64,000 nucleotides of DNA, from NCBI GenBank assembly GCA_946811185.2, contig OX328096.1, positions 68,571,345 through 68,635,344 of the forward strand, written 5' to 3'. Positions 1-10,578 of this stretch are shown here, piece by piece. The stretch's first letter is position 1; each line of letters starts with the position of its first letter. The position numbers were made by a program, and so were the translations under genes. Origin of the DNA: Hippopus hippopus. Its lineage: Eukaryota; Mollusca; Bivalvia; Cardiida; Cardiidae. The notes under the pieces are model-generated. The model worked only from the letters and a program-made list of their open reading frames with translations, was not told the DNA's origin and searched no databases.

Positions 1-11
1 TCATGTTAGAA

Positions 12-186
12 TCGAAATAATCTTCTTTCTATCGTGGTTTATCGTTCAATAAACCACGTTGTGAGTTATGAGGCGCAATGAATAAACCACTCGGGCTATT
101 GCCTTCGTAGATTATTTATTGTGCCTCATAACTCACAACTGTGGTTTATTGAACGATAAACCACGACAGAAAGAAGATTATTTCTT
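12..186. repeat. Foldback element, ~75-bp arms
   Basis: Two inverted arms (about 16-90 and 112-186) pair nearly completely: TAATCTTCTTTCT...GTGGTTTATCGTTCAATAAA on the left is mirrored by TTTATTGAACGATAAACCAC...AGAAAGAAGATTA on the right, with a ~20-nt loop. It looks like a hairpin MITE. The flanks do not show a clear target duplication and the left edge is close to the window end. Confidence 0.8.
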
Positions 187-1071
187 AATTAAACAGTGTA
201 GATCCAAGATCAGGATTCATATTCACCAACCATTCCTAAGAATATTCCATGTCTGATTTGCAAGAATCAGAGCTTCAGATTGTTTTCACTGCCTGTGGGC
301 CACATGACCCATCTAGCAGGAATTTGAGGGGTCATTTTTCAAAACCATGGGTCAAACTTAAATTATAACATTTCCAAAACAAATTTTGGTTTCTACAGAT
401 ACAGAAAATTCTTTTTGGAAAACATTTGGGGAAACAGAGAAATTGCCCAAATTAAGCAATTTCTTCTCTCACAAAGTTTCTTACAGTGTAGGTCATAATA
501 CGAATTTACCCTGTAAGAACATTTCAGCCATTTAAATTTTAGTGGAAATTGTAGATCTATATGGCATTGTTTGCGAAACAGGACTGTTGAAAGCGCGAGT
601 AATATGCCGTGACGAGACGACAGTCACAGTAAGTGTTGTCTGCTAACGCTACAAAATATCGATTTGAATTATATTTGAAAAAGTTTTCCCCCAATGTTGT
701 TATTAGCAAACAATCATTTTTTCAAAATAGTTTTCATTTTTTACCAGTAATATCTCCAACTGACTTCCGTTTGACTGGATGAGAGCTTTTGAAAAAAAAG
801 TTTGGTGTTCATTGGAGAGGTCATCAGACCTCTCCAACAGTGGTGAGTTTAAAAGGCAGAATGCCACAGAATTTGCTGTCTAAATCCATTTTTCTTACGA
901 AATTGTTATGATACACAGTCTGTTTCGTCATTGTTTTGTAAATAAAGCGAAATAAAAAAACCGAAACAGGAAATAGACGTGGTTTATTTTTATATGACGA
1001 ATTTCAGAAAAGATTTGTTATATTAATTTGCCATGGCTGCAAATGACCTCTCAAATTATTGTAATTTTTTA
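187..1071. other. No gene seen
   Basis: No supported coding region. Positions ~206-262 hold half of a palindromic repeat (TATTCACCAACCATTC...) whose complete form is at 41172-41396. The rest is AT-rich sequence I do not recognise. Confidence 0.5.
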
Positions 1072-1286
1072 TTAAAGGGCAAATCAACAAGTTTCAGATA
1101 TGGTTAATTTTCAAATCTACACTTATCAAATAGTAACCTGGTAATGTTGTAATTAGAAAAAAAAAATAGTAAAAGTACTTTTTTTCAATTCATATTTCTG
1201 CTTATTTATTTTTATTGCATCGCTTATCTCCCTTACTTATTGTTGCGTCCCTTGATTTGTGACGTCATAGGAGAGCTTGTTTCAAT

Positions 1287-1580
1287 ATGGACATTGTTTA
1301 CAATAGTGAACTGAGCGATATTGAAGACGAAGAAATAGACGATTCTGGGCCGGTAAGGCCGTACATGTACGAGCCAATTATTAAAGAAACTTATTAAGTT
1401 TCTGGTGATGAGGATAAAAGTAACTTTTCGCCCACTGTTGACGAAAATGACGATGTTGTGCCGGACTTTTCAACGTGTTGAGTATCGCGCGCTATTGAAA
1501 TACGTCTATTACGGGGCGATGGAGAACATCACTTACAGAAAAAATATTCTATACATGATAGAATTAAGTGTATGGCATAA
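1287..1580 (+). pseudogene. Acidic ORF relic, P2RX7-like N terminus?
   Basis: ATG at 1287 opens a 36-residue acidic ORF (SDIEDEEIDDSGPVRPYMYE) ending at TAA 1395-1397. An acidic reading continues in another frame (SGDEDKSN..., VDENDDVVPD) to about 1475, so at least one frameshift is present, and a further open stretch runs to ~1596. Short acidic N termini followed by a PY.(Y/F)EP motif are typical of invertebrate predicted proteins with the P2X7-type C-terminal domain; that domain itself is not recognisable here. It lies just inside the left TIR of the Kolobok-like element, oriented towards its centre. Relationship is a weak family resemblance, not a proven identity. Confidence 0.4.
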
Positions 1581-2372
1581 ACTTTGTTTCACGTGAAGCA
1601 TTTTCAATAGATTAACGGGCGGAATAAAAAAGAAAAAAAAAGGACGGTTTTAAGACAATTCCACGACAAGACAGTTCCCCGACACTTTAGTTTCATGTCA
1701 AATAACCTTTTTCTTGACTTTTACGATTGATAATCGTGAGATGTTAGTTCTAATTATTTGTTAATGGGTCCTTGTTGATATTTGTACCTTGTAAAGAATT
1801 CTGTAGACATTGACGGGTACAAGTTTATTCTCTAATGGGTGAAGGGTTCCACAATAAATCACGATTTTCATGAGAATAAGAATATTTTGAAATGCTGTTA
1901 ACCAGCATGAAATTTGATAAAAGAATATGTTCCGAGATTATTAAGAGTTAATTCTCAAAATTATTTTGAAAATTATTTTAGTTGTATTTCTTACCATACA
2001 GAAATACATGAACATCAGAGAGAGGGAGAGGGGATCTACCTGTGTGAAATACTTTTTTGTGTTTACCTTGTCCACATGATCCATTCAATGCAAAAATTTA
2101 TCATACATGTATGTTCCATATTGAGCTTCTCTGTGAGTCTTAAACTCTGAATTGTAAACCGTGGGAAAGGATAGTGTAAATTTGTTCACTTCTTGTTTGT
2201 CTTATGCAAATTGTTTCAATTTGGGTAAGTCTCAAATTGGTCTACTAGGGACTGAGCGGTTAATACTGACATTCCGGTCAAATTGCAGTATAGACGACTT
2301 CAGATTCATTGTAAAAACATAGAAAGATCTGGTAACTATCAGTTGGTCCTTTATCCACAATATTTTCTATTT

Positions 2373-2605
2373 TTAACTCTTTACCAAACGACAAAATATT
2401 AAACAGGTCCAAATTGAAATCACTTGCAGACGACAAAATAAAGTTAAATATTCCAAAAATTGAAATTTGTTTCCAGCAGAGTAGAAAACATTGTGGTAAA
2501 AGGAGAAACTGCTGGCTAACGGCATTATCTCCTTTTCCTACAATGTTTTTAAAAGGTTTCTGTCTCAGGGTCGTAAAAACTAGGGATTGATTGGTAAAGG
2601 GTTAA
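2373..2605 (+). mobile_element. TM1 MITE (TTAA, hairpin), full length
   Basis: TTAA-CTCTTTACCA start, A-side with TCCAAATTGAAATC, hairpin (damaged at its tip: CTGCTGGCTAACGGCATTATC), B-side CAGGGTCGTAAAA and TGGTAAAGGG-TTAA end. TTAA plus CCY-starting ends fits a piggyBac- or Kolobok-mobilised non-autonomous element. Confidence 0.85.
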
Positions 2606-2718
2606 ATATAAATCCCACACATTGGGCACGAGTTCTGGTTTAGTTCCAAGGAAGCAGTATCCAAAGAGATTAGTACGAGTTGTATGAACTTGTTTCTCAA
2701 GAGATGTAAAATACACGT

Positions 2719-2952
2719 TTAAATTGTTACCAAACGTGAAATTTATTTACTCAAACGAATTGAAAGCATTTGGAGTCAACAAATTAAATTTTACTCACAT
2801 GTTTGGACTTGTCTTTAATGGGGTAGAAAACATTGTAGAAAAAGGAGAAAATACTGGTTACCAGCATTTTCTCCTTTACCTACAATGTTTTCAAAAGGTT
2901 TTTCTTTCTTCACCAGGGTCGTTAAAACAAGGAGTGTTTGGTAAAGGGTTAA
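2719..2952 (+). mobile_element. TM1 MITE, full length
   Basis: TTAA at both ends, A-side GAATTGAAAGCATTTGGAG, intact hairpin ACTGGTTACCAGCAT, B-side CAGGGTCGTTAAAACAAGG, TGGTAAAGGG end. Confidence 0.87.
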
Positions 2953-3048
2953 ACTAAATTCCAATAAACAATCACATTTTATCGGTCGTATTTAAATGCC
3001 GTGGATTTTAAATATTCTAATTTTTTTATCATTTGGGTTAGGGTTAGG

Positions 3049-3274
3049 CTAAACCCTTACACAGATGGCAGAACTTTAGACTTGTCCACTCCACACCGAA
3101 AGTATTTGCAGACCACAGATCAAATGTGGCCTTGACAATAGGTTTGAGGGTAGAAAATATTGTAGGAAAAGAAGATAACTCTGGGTATCAGGACTTATTC
3201 CTTTTTTCACCTTGTCCTCAAAAGCCTTCTTTATTAGGGTGGTTGAAGGTCAGATTTTTGAGGTAAAAGGTAAA
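3049..3274 (+). mobile_element. TM1 MITE, diverged
   Basis: AAACCCTTAC start, AGACTTGTCCA, GGTAGAAAATATTGTAGG arm, degenerate hairpin tip, CAAAAGCCTTC and GGTAAAAGG end. No clean TTAA remains. Confidence 0.65.
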
Positions 3275-3634
3275 AGAATTGGTGTGTGAGCCTGGTCAAA
3301 AACATTCTGTTTCCTAATTTAAAAAGAATGTGTTATTTTTAATTTCCTCACTTTTGTCTGATTTATCAGAGAAAATGACCTGTGTCAAGTGTGCAATTTC
3401 AAAATTTTCATACTGACATGTTCAAAACACTTTTCTCAGTAGCCTGTCTAGGAAATATCCACAAATCAAAATTGTATAGATATAATTAAAAATTTGTTCA
3501 AAATGCATTACACAAACATTACAGTGTAAAGGGGTGAGATATGCAAAAGTTATTTAACCATTTCCTGTATTGTTTCAACTGGTCCGTGATGGATTAACAT
3601 TTATGACCATGACTAGGGGTAGGCAGATACTGAC

Positions 3635-3925
3635 TTAACCCTTTACAATACAAACCCTAGATCTAGTTTCCAATACCCAAAGAAAGAGTGTTTGAAAAAC
3701 AGTGTGGGAAGAAAACGATGTTTGCTGTTCAAAGAATGATTATTATCCCTTGAAAGTTTACATCATTTGAACAATGTCGACTTTGTTATTTGCAAAATTT
3801 ATGTTATGAATTTGGATGAATCTATAATTTTGTTAAATGTTGAAATCATTTGGAAACGGGAGAAAACGGTAGCAATTTCTCCTTTGTCCAGAATGAAGCG
3901 ATAATGTAGAAAAGGGTAAAATAGT
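3635..3925 (-). mobile_element. TM1-like remnant, strongly diverged
   Basis: TTAACCCTTTACA start followed by AGGAA/AGAAAGAG and GAAAACAGTGTGGGAAG; the hairpin and A-side are barely recognisable. Confidence 0.4.
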
Positions 3926-3937
3926 ACGAATAACAAT

Positions 3938-4303
3938 TCATGTATTCCAATTTCGAGAAAAAAAGAAATTACCTACTTCATGTTGGATTTTCTTTTTGGA
4001 AATTGCCTTTCGACTCGGAGTTTCGAATAATGTCGGCACAGCGTCAGGTTTTAACCGCAGCCTAAAATTCCTATAACCAACTTCTTTTGCGAGTTTTTGA
4101 CTTATTAAGAACTGACTGTCATCGAAGTATTTCAGACACAATTTCGAATGAACCGATGGCAAAAAATCTGTCACTACTGTCCGGCCCTGGTTTTAACGTT
4201 GAATCCATAGTTTCCTCCTTTTTAATTCCTTCGGAAATTTGAAGATACTAATTCTATGAGTTCCCGAATCGACGTTGCAGCCATAGGCTGCACGATTTAC
4301 CAT
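3938..4303 (-). pseudogene. THAP-domain transposase fragment, broken
   Basis: From ATG at 4303 (minus) the frame reads MVNRAAYGC...FKFPKELKRRKLW, hits TAA at about codon 37, then continues in the same frame LCLKYFDDSQFL...RLKPDAVPTLFETP. The W, the lCxkyFxxs block and the terminal AVPTLF are hallmarks of the THAP C2CH zinc finger. Defects: the in-frame stop, only one Cys in the first pair, and Tyr where the metal-binding His of LCxxHF should be. The rest of the transposase, expected further left, is absent. Position next to the right TIR suits an N-terminal THAP domain of a Kolobok transposase. A host THAP gene fragment is the alternative, made less likely by the flanking TIRs. Confidence 0.8.
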
Positions 4304-4620
4304 TTTTTCGGCTCAATTCTGAGTTAATACTCAGATATCTGCATACAATGATCCGCGTTCCTACTGTATGTCTACTGACGGTATACACAGATTGACTCGA
4401 CAATGACGTCACACATGCACGGGAGATAAGCGAATCAGGGGAAGTAAACCATGTACCATTTTTAGGGCCGTATATCAGCGTGACAATTTGGCCGTGGTTT
4501 ATGGCATGTTACAGGGTGGTATTTATGAAAAATGGTGGACACATGTTTAACTGACATCATTTGCAGCTGATTAAAGGAAAAAAACAGTCTGGTAAAAATA
4601 TTTTAGGATTTGCCCTTTAA

Positions 4621-5190
4621 GCAAATAAATCTAAGCAGAAGAAAAAATAAGAAGAATTTTGTTAAAAAAGAGAAAGAAGACCGCTGGACAAGACCATGCG
4701 ACTTGAAACTGCGGCAAGAAGGTCAAATGACCGTCATGTAAAGCATATGAGGTTTCTATTCAGCGGCTTTTTGACTTGTTTGTTTACATGCACCAAAATA
4801 TATTGAAATTAAAAACCAATAAACTATTTGAAAACATTGATGCTGACCTCTCCTGGCTTCTTTTGTAAAGAAGCCAACTTGTCTGTCTCGAGTCCGACAT
4901 TCTGATAACCGGATATTGTAAGCTGAAACTAGACTGGGTATCGAGCTCAATCGGTTTGATTAAAAGAAAAACGGGTACCAATCACATCTGTCTATCGAGA
5001 ACGCGATTGGATAAACTTTTTATATCTGAGGGGTGACTGTTGTAACAGCGTGAAAACAAAAACAAATGACCAACGCTTTGATAATGACGTGTTGATAATA
5101 ATAAGCATGTAAATGCCAGTGCCTCTATGGGGCACGACTTACTAAATATGTGCGTCATCTTTTGAAATCATGCGGGATTGGTGCTGGTGC
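4621..5190. other. No gene seen
   Basis: AT-rich unique-looking sequence directly outside the Kolobok-like element. The short open frames found here on the minus strand show no family motif, splice context or codon bias. Confidence 0.4.
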
Positions 5191-5199
5191 ACCGTCAAT

Positions 5200-5346
5200 C
5201 TGAAGCTCTGAAGAATTTTCTAGATTTGAAATAACACAACTTATGATTGACTAAACCAAATGGTTTAGCCAATCAGAAGTTGTGTTACATTCAAATATAG
5301 AGAATTCAGCATCAGACTATTTAATATTCTTAAGAATGGTTGGTGA
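5200..5346. repeat. Palindromic repeat PAL-A
   Basis: ACACAACTTATGATTGACTA / TAGCCAATCAGAAGTTGTGT pair around AACCAAATGGTTT at ~5254; the outer arm includes TTCTTAAGAATGGTTGGTGA. A longer copy is at 41172-41396, half copies at ~206, 26800 and 38105. Confidence 0.7.
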
Positions 5347-5631
5347 CCCAGACTGCAGATTGACTATGCAGTCTGATTTTGATCTACACAGTCAAGAGAA
5401 GGAATTGAATTTGTGCCAAACAGGAAGAGTCAAAAGTATCATGAATTGCGGGAAAAATTTTGACTTCAAAAGTTCAAATGAATTTTATGGGTTTTAGATG
5501 GTGAATGATATATAACAAATTGGGAAAAACCAACAAATCATGTGATGTTTGATGTAGCATGTGTAGACCTTGCTTGCGTATGATGTAAAATGCATGAACA
5601 TCTAATATCTCTTTATCAAGCTATTCAGAGT

Positions 5632-5826
5632 TTAACAACCCTGACTGAGATAGCTTTTGAAAACAATGTGGGAAAAGGAGAAAATGCTGGTAACCAGCAT
5701 TTTCTCCTTTTCCCACATTGTTTTCTACCCTGTCAAATATAGAAATCACCATTTAACTATGTTATTCTTCGTCTGCAAATGCTTTGAATTTGGTCCAGTT
5801 TCAAATTTTTTCCTTTGGTAAAGAGA
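5632..5826 (-). mobile_element. TM1 MITE, left end truncated
   Basis: B-side GACCCTGA-like block, perfect hairpin carrying the paired change CAATGTGGG / CCCACATTG in both arms, A-side GTCTGCAAATGCTTTGAATT and TTTGGTAAAGAG end. Confidence 0.85.
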
Positions 5827-5838
5827 TACATGGTTAGT

Positions 5839-6057
5839 TTAACTCTTTACCAAACAACAATATTTTAGACTTATCCAAATTGGAAGCATTTGCAGACAAC
5901 AAAGTAGATGTGGCTCAAATATTGGATTTTGGTGTTGCAAGGGTCGAAAACATTTTGGGAAAAGGATAAAATGCTGATTACCTTTTCTCAAAATGTTTTC
6001 AAAAGCCATCTTGACCACAGGGTGGTTTCAACTTGGGACTGTGTGGTAAAGAGTTAA
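5839..6057 (+). mobile_element. TM1 MITE, full length
   Basis: TTAACTCTTTACCA ... GTGGTAAAGAGTTAA. The hairpin is shortened at the tip, and both arms share CATTTTGGG / CTCAAAATG in place of CATTGTGGG. Confidence 0.87.
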
Positions 6058-6129
6058 AGAAGGACAAAAATTTTATAATAAAGGGAGAATGGATATCTGA
6101 AGAAGGAAGCTTGTAATAAATTCCATCAT

Positions 6130-6214
6130 TTGACCATATTTTTAAGTTGTTTTCAGCAGCTTTTTTCAAATTGGGACAGGTCAACAATTTTGTTATTTGG
6201 TAAAGAGTTTACTA
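6130..6214 (-). mobile_element. TM1 fragment (A-side end)
   Basis: CAAATTGGGACAGGTCAACAA and TTTGGTAAAGAGTTTA; the hairpin and B-side are gone. Confidence 0.55.
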
Positions 6215-6247
6215 TACCTAAGGCTTTATAGTGACTGAAACTATAAT

Positions 6248-6472
6248 TTAAATGTTTACAGGAGAACAAAATTTTAGACTAACCTAAATTGATAACATTT
6301 GCAGATGTCAAAATAAATGCGGCTCAGATGATGAGATTAGCCTCTGAAATGCAAAAAAAAGCATTGTTGGAAAAGAGGAAAGTATTGATTACCAGCATTT
6401 TCCCCTTTTTAACATAGTATTTTCTGAAGCTTTTTTCCTCAGGGTTGTTAAAACACAAAATTAAAGTGTTAA
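6248..6472 (+). mobile_element. TM1 MITE, diverged
   Basis: TTAA at both edges, AACAAAATTTTAGACTAACC, AAATAAATGCGGCTCAGATG, hairpin GATTACCAGCATTTTCC, CAGGGTTGTTAAAACA. The right TIR is eroded. Confidence 0.75.
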
Positions 6473-6484
6473 TTAATTGAGCAT

Positions 6485-6708
6485 TTAATCAAGTACCAAA
6501 CAGTCCTGACTTGTAACGACCCTGAGGAAGATTTTTTTGAAAACATTGTGGGAAAAGGAGAAAATGCTGGTAACCAGCATTTTCTCCTTTTTCCACAATG
6601 TTTTCTGCCCTTTTCAAGACAAATTTCATTAATTGAGCCACATTAAATTGTTTGCAACATCTTTGAATTAGAGTGAGTGTAAAATTTTGTCATTTAGTAA
6701 GTAATTAA
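6485..6708 (-). mobile_element. TM1 MITE, full length
   Basis: TTAATCAAGTACCAAACAGTCC start, GACCCTGAGGAAG, clean hairpin, A-side mirrored, TTAA end shared with the next TM1 copy. Confidence 0.83.
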
Positions 6709-7272
6709 CTCTTTCCCAAACATTGATTGATTGATTGTATGGTGTTTAATGCCGTTTTCAACATTATTTCAGTTATATTGCGGCGGCCAGTGCACCTATC
6801 CATGCTTTCCTGGAGTCTCTTTTACCAGTACGCCGCACAATTTTCTTTCCAAGCCACTGGCTGCTTTCCCACATAATCACCGTCGTAACAATGGTCAGCG
6901 GTGGGAGAGGAATGAATCCTGTCACGCTGACTATCATCAATCCTCGGAGAGAAATTGGCCGAGCCAGGAGTCACAGCCAGGGATCGAACCCTGGACCCCG
7001 TGTTCTCAAGTCCTGCACGCTACCGACTGAGCTACCGGGGCTCGGCCTTTCCCAAACAACAATATTTTAGATGTGTCCAATTTGAAAGCACTTACAGACA
7101 AATAAAAACATTTATATGGCACAAATGATTGGATTTGTATCAGATAGTCTAGAAAACATTGTGAGAAAAGGAGAAAATGCTGGTTACCAGCATTTTCACC
7201 GTTTCCCACAATGTTTTCAAAAGATCTACTTCTCAGGGTCTTTAAAGCTTGGGATTGTGTGTTAAAGGGTTA
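6705..7272 (+). mobile_element. TM1 MITE interrupted by a SINE
   Basis: The copy begins TTAACTCTTTCCCAAAC, is broken by a SINE at 6722-7047, and resumes at 7048 with a repeated TTTCCCAAAC followed by A-side, hairpin, B-side and TTAAAGGGTTAA. The 10-bp duplication proves the SINE is the younger insertion. Confidence 0.9.
6722..7047 (-). mobile_element. tRNA-derived SINE, type I, full length
   Basis: On the minus strand it starts with a tRNA-like head containing an A box (GTAGCTCAGTCGGTAGCG) and a B box (GGTTCGATCC), continues into a conserved body (GTGGGAAAGCAGCCAGTGG) and ends in an ATCAATCAAT-type tail. Flanked by a 10-bp target duplication TTTCCCAAAC (6712-6721 and 7048-7057). Architecture matches the widespread molluscan V/Meta-type SINEs; the exact family name would need a search. 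Confidence 0.9.
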
Positions 7273-7275
7273 AAG

Positions 7276-7502
7276 GTTAACCCTTTACCAAACAATCCCT
7301 GGTTTTTACGACCTTGAGATAGAAGCCTTTTGAAAACATCGTGGGAAGAGGAGAAAATGCTGGTAACCAGCATTTTCTCCTCTTCCCACGATGTTTACCC
7401 TGCTCGAAACAAATTTCAATTTTTCAGTTACGTTTATTTTGTTGTCTGCAAGTGCTTTCAATTTGGACCAGTCTAAAATATTGTCGTTTGGTAAAGAGTT
7501 AA
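7276..7502 (-). mobile_element. TM1 MITE, full length
   Basis: TTAACCCTTTACCA to GGTAAAGAGTTAA. Both hairpin arms carry the same two substitutions (CATCGTGGGAAGAGG and its complement CCTCTTCCCACGATG). Confidence 0.92.
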
Positions 7503-7644
7503 TATTTTCAAGAGGTGAAAGGTTACCAGACATGATATGAGTAACCAATGACATGATGATTCAAACTGTCTGCAGTAAATGTCGTTTACATTTAACAGGA
7601 TCCTAATTGGACAGGTTATTGACTTAGTTCAATTCTTACTGTGC

Positions 7645-7936
7645 TAAGGAGCCAAGCCCAGTAAAGAGCAGCCATTTTTCAGACCGGGGGGTGGGGGGGG
7701 GGGGGCACTGGTTTGAATCCCCTCCTTGGCAAATTTCTCTCCGAGGAAATTGATGATAGTCATTGTCAGAGAATTGTTCTTCTCTCTCACCGCTGATCAT
7801 TGTTTTGATGATGGTCATGCGGGAAAGCAGTAGCTTGGGAAGAATATTGTGAGAAGTTCTGGTAAAGGAAACTCCAGGGAACCATGGATAGGTGCACAGG
7901 ACACTGAGATATAACTTAAGTATGTTGAAAATAGCA
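7645..7936 (+). mobile_element. SINE type I, 5' end degraded
   Basis: B-box-like GGTTTGAATCCC at ~7712, body GATGATAGTCATTGTCAGAG ... GCGGGAAAGCAGTAGC ... GTAAAGGAAACTCCAGGGAA, tail GAAAATAGCATAAA. A G-run at 7684-7704 expanded inside the head. Confidence 0.8.
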
Positions 7937-8165
7937 TAAACTCTTTATCACGTGATCACACTTTAGACTTGTCCAAATTCAAAGCAACTGGAGTCGTCAA
8001 ATTAAATGTGGCTCAAATGGTAAAATTTGCTTCTGAGGCTAGAGAAAATATTGCAGGAAAAGGAGAAAATGCTGGTGACCAGCATTTTCTCCTTTTCCTA
8101 CAATGTTTTCAAAAGACCTCTTTCTCATAATTATTGAATCTCGGGATTGTGTGGTAAAAGGTTAA
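7937..8165 (+). mobile_element. TM1 MITE, full length
   Basis: Directly follows the SINE tail. AGACTTGTCCAAATTCAAAG, hairpin GGTGACC tip, CTCGGGATTGTGTGGTAAAAG-TTAA. Confidence 0.85.
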
Positions 8166-8352
8166 AAACCATAAAAAACAGAGCCATGTCAAGGGCAACA
8201 TAGGACAGTATAGATCAAAATCTGACTGTTCATCAAGTGCAGTGTGATCATTGATCGATCAACATAGTCCAGTATTTGAGAGATTATACTGATTTCACAG
8301 CCTTGAATCACCAAAAAAATGAGGTTATGTCTATCAACTGATAATATTTTTT

Positions 8353-8439
8353 AGCCTTGCTTTGTGAAAAGGGGGTATAATACAGTCTGCAAAAAGTAGA
8401 GACCCATGTCAGCCTGCACAGTCTCATGCTTTTTATGAT
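8353..8439 (+). mobile_element. GCTCTG-MITE, 5' fragment
   Basis: AGCCTTGCTTTGTGAAAAGG...GTCTGCAAAAAGTAGAGACC CATGTCAGCCTGCACAG, the left third of the family seen complete at 26357 and 27274; cut off by the adjacent SINE. Confidence 0.65.
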
Positions 8440-8650
8440 CTTTTGCCATTATTTCACACACTGTTCTTCCCAAGCCACTGGCTGCTTTCCACCATAGCCA
8501 ACAGGTGTCTGAAAACAGTGATCAGCGATGAGAGAGGAATGGATCCTTTCGCAAGTACTATCATCAGTCCTTGGAAAGAAATCAGTCAAATTTGGGATTC
8601 AAACCAGCAACCCCTGTGTTTTTAAGCCCTGTATGTTATTGGATCGTTGA
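8440..8650 (-). mobile_element. SINE type I, split by a SINE type II
   Basis: CCCAAGCCACTGGCTGCTTT...CAAACCAGCAACCCCTGTG, minus orientation. Its tRNA head is interrupted by the SINE starting at ~8651; the missing head resumes at 15859 with ACCCCTGTGTACATTA...CTGAGCTACTGGGCTC. Confidence 0.78.
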
Positions 8651-8832
8651 TTGATTGAATGGTGTTTTACTCCACTTTCAACATTATATCAGTCATATCA
8701 CAAAGACAGCTCACATATTCATATGTTTACTGAGTTTCACCAGTACTAGGCTAGGGGTCTGAAGTGTCTTGCCCAAGGACACTCCAATGAAAAACCCAGT
8801 GGTTCCAGTGAAGATTGAACCTGGGGCCTCAA
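8651..8832 (-). mobile_element. SINE type II, 3' portion (tail and body)
   Basis: TTGATTGATTGAATGGTGTT tail, body CTTGCCCAAGGACACTCC, B-box-like region GATTGAACCTGGGGCCTCAA. The remaining head (AAGGTCAAAAGTCGTACCAC...) is 7 kb away at 15825, so the SINE was split by the DNA transposon between them. Confidence 0.85.
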
Positions 8833-9402
8833 CCCTTAGCAAAATGAAATGGAATTAAAATACCATTGAATTACCATTATTCCAAAACCACTGAATCTCC
8901 ATTGAAAACTCATTAATTAATCCATAAAATGGCCATATACTTGTACCTAGTAATATCCTTAAAACTGCATTAAAAGACCATTAAAGTTCCATTAGAGTAT
9001 ACTTTAAACACCATTGAAATGAGCCAAATTATGCAAATTAACATTAAAAACATGGGCTAATAAATGGTGTTTTAATGGTTTTCACATGGTATTTCAATGT
9101 TTTAGAAATGGTGTTCTAATGGTTTTCACATGGTACTTCAATGTTTTAGAAATGGTGTTCTAATGGTTTTAAATGGTACTTCAATGTTTTGGAAATGAGA
9201 TTTTAATGGTTTTAAATGATATTTCAATGATACCCCTATAGCGATTTCAGTGGCATATTAAGGCTTCCTAAAGGTTTTAAAAGATACAATCATACACATC
9301 AAATAGTCTCATTGCGTAAATATATGGGGTAACAAAAAAATCAACCATGTTTTAAACTTCTTGATATTTGTGGACATTATTGCGCATACATGGCAAAAAA
9401 AA

Positions 9403-10276
9403 AACAAGAGGGCCATGATGGCCCTGAAGTCGCTCACCTGAGCCTTTTGCCCAAACATGATCCATTTTAAATCTCTTTGTGTACATAAGGTTTTTCTAAG
9501 ATTTGACCTTGTGACCTAGTTTTTGACCCGAGATGACCCATTTTCAAACTCATCTGAGATATTATCAAGACACGCATTCTGACCAACATTCAAGAGTTTT
9601 GGAATGAAAATATGGCATCTAGCGCATACACAAGGTTTTTCTAAGATTTGACCTAGTGACCTAGTTTTTGACCCGACATGACCCATTTTTGAAATCGTCT
9701 GAGATGTCATCAAGACAAACATTCTGACCAATTTTCAAGAGTTTTGGACTGAAAATAAGGCCTCGAGCGTACACAAGGTTTTTCTAAGATTTGCCCTAGT
9801 GACCTAGTTTTTGAACCGACATGATCCAGTTTTGTACTTGTCCGAGATATCATCAAGACAAACATCCTGACCAACTTTCAAGAGTTTTGGACTGAAGATG
9901 TGGCCTCTAGAGCGTACACAAGTTTTTTCTAAGATTTGACCTAGTGACCTAGCTTTTGACACAATATGACCCATTTTCAAACTCATCCGAGATATCATCA
10001 AGACAAAGATTCTGACCAAGTTTCAAGAGTTTTGGACTGAAAATGTGGCATCTAGTGTGTACACAAGGTTTTTCTAAGATTTGACCTAGTGACCTAGTTT
10101 TTGACTCGACATGACCCATTTTTTGAATTCGTCCGAGATATTAAGACAAACATTGACCAAGTTTCATGAAAATGTGGCCTCTAGAGCATACACAAGTTGA
10201 CGACGGACGACGCATGACGGACGCAACACGATCACAAAAGCTCACAATGAGCACTTTGTGCTCAGGTGAGCTAAAA
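9403..10276 (-). mobile_element. Helentron-like HINE ('pearl' type), 5 tandem monomers
   Basis: Read on the minus strand: 5' end TAGCTCACCTGAGCAC, a GACR-type microsatellite (GACGACGGACGACG, ~10199-10212 on +), five ~144-bp monomers (GACCTAGTGACCTAGTTTTT at ~9505, 9650, 9793, 9938, 10083) and a 3' end where GCTCAGGTGAGC (inverse of the 5' end) is followed by hairpin GGGCCATCATGGCCC and TCTTGTT. Asymmetric terminal inverted repeats, a 3' hairpin and a GACR/GTCY microsatellite are Helentron/HINE hallmarks; tandem-core versions are well known in bivalves. Non-coding. Confidence 0.88.
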
Positions 10277-10478
10277 AACAGAAGAAAACATGCCATTGCA
10301 GTAGCAGCAATAATTGACAATTTTATGCTTTTGCAAACATAATTTCTCAAAATACATCTTGAACAAGAGAAAATGCAAAAGATTGTAAATCAGAACCACT
10401 AAAAGTCACCGAAAGTAAGTAATTCACTTTTTTCCTTATACAGTACAATTTTGGAAAAGTTAATTCCACCCATGTTTG

Positions 10479-10578
10479 TTAAGCCTTTCCCAAACAACAA
10501 AATTTTGCACTAGACCAAATTGAAGGCATTTGTAGACGACAAATTAAATGTACCTTAAACAAAGAATTTCGTCTTTAA
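10479..10578 (+). mobile_element. TM1 half copy (A-side only)
   Basis: TTAAGCCTTTCCCAAACAAC, then A-side to AATTTCGTCTTT, where the next TM1 begins. The break is at the same internal place as at 16662 and 55683. Confidence 0.8.

Larger units (their letters stand above)
1072..4620. mobile_element. Kolobok-like DNA transposon, decayed
   Basis: Seen: perfect 14-bp terminal inverted repeats, TTAAAGGGCAAATC at 1072-1085 and GATTTGCCCTTTAA at 4607-4620, whose outer four bases are TTAA. Further inside, CGCTTATCTCCC...TGACGTCAT near 1224-1268 is mirrored near 4405-4440. A THAP-domain relic reads leftwards from the right end and an acidic ORF reads rightwards from the left end. Known: Kolobok elements duplicate TTAA and their transposases carry an N-terminal THAP domain. 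Inferred: a two-gene Kolobok-type element that lost most of both genes and took several TM1 insertions in the middle. A piggyBac relative also uses TTAA, but THAP argues for Kolobok. Confidence 0.75.

Noticed and set aside
1405..1596. 63-residue open frame as a separate gene
   Set aside because: Lies within the decayed left gene of the Kolobok-like element, with no clear domain; treated as part of that relic.
4756..4981. Overlapping minus-strand frames of 64-65 residues
   Set aside because: No splice context, start context or motif; lengths are expected by chance.
9403..10276. CRISPR-like or satellite array
   Set aside because: Monomers are ~144 bp and contiguous without spacers, and are bounded by Helentron-type ends in a eukaryotic context.
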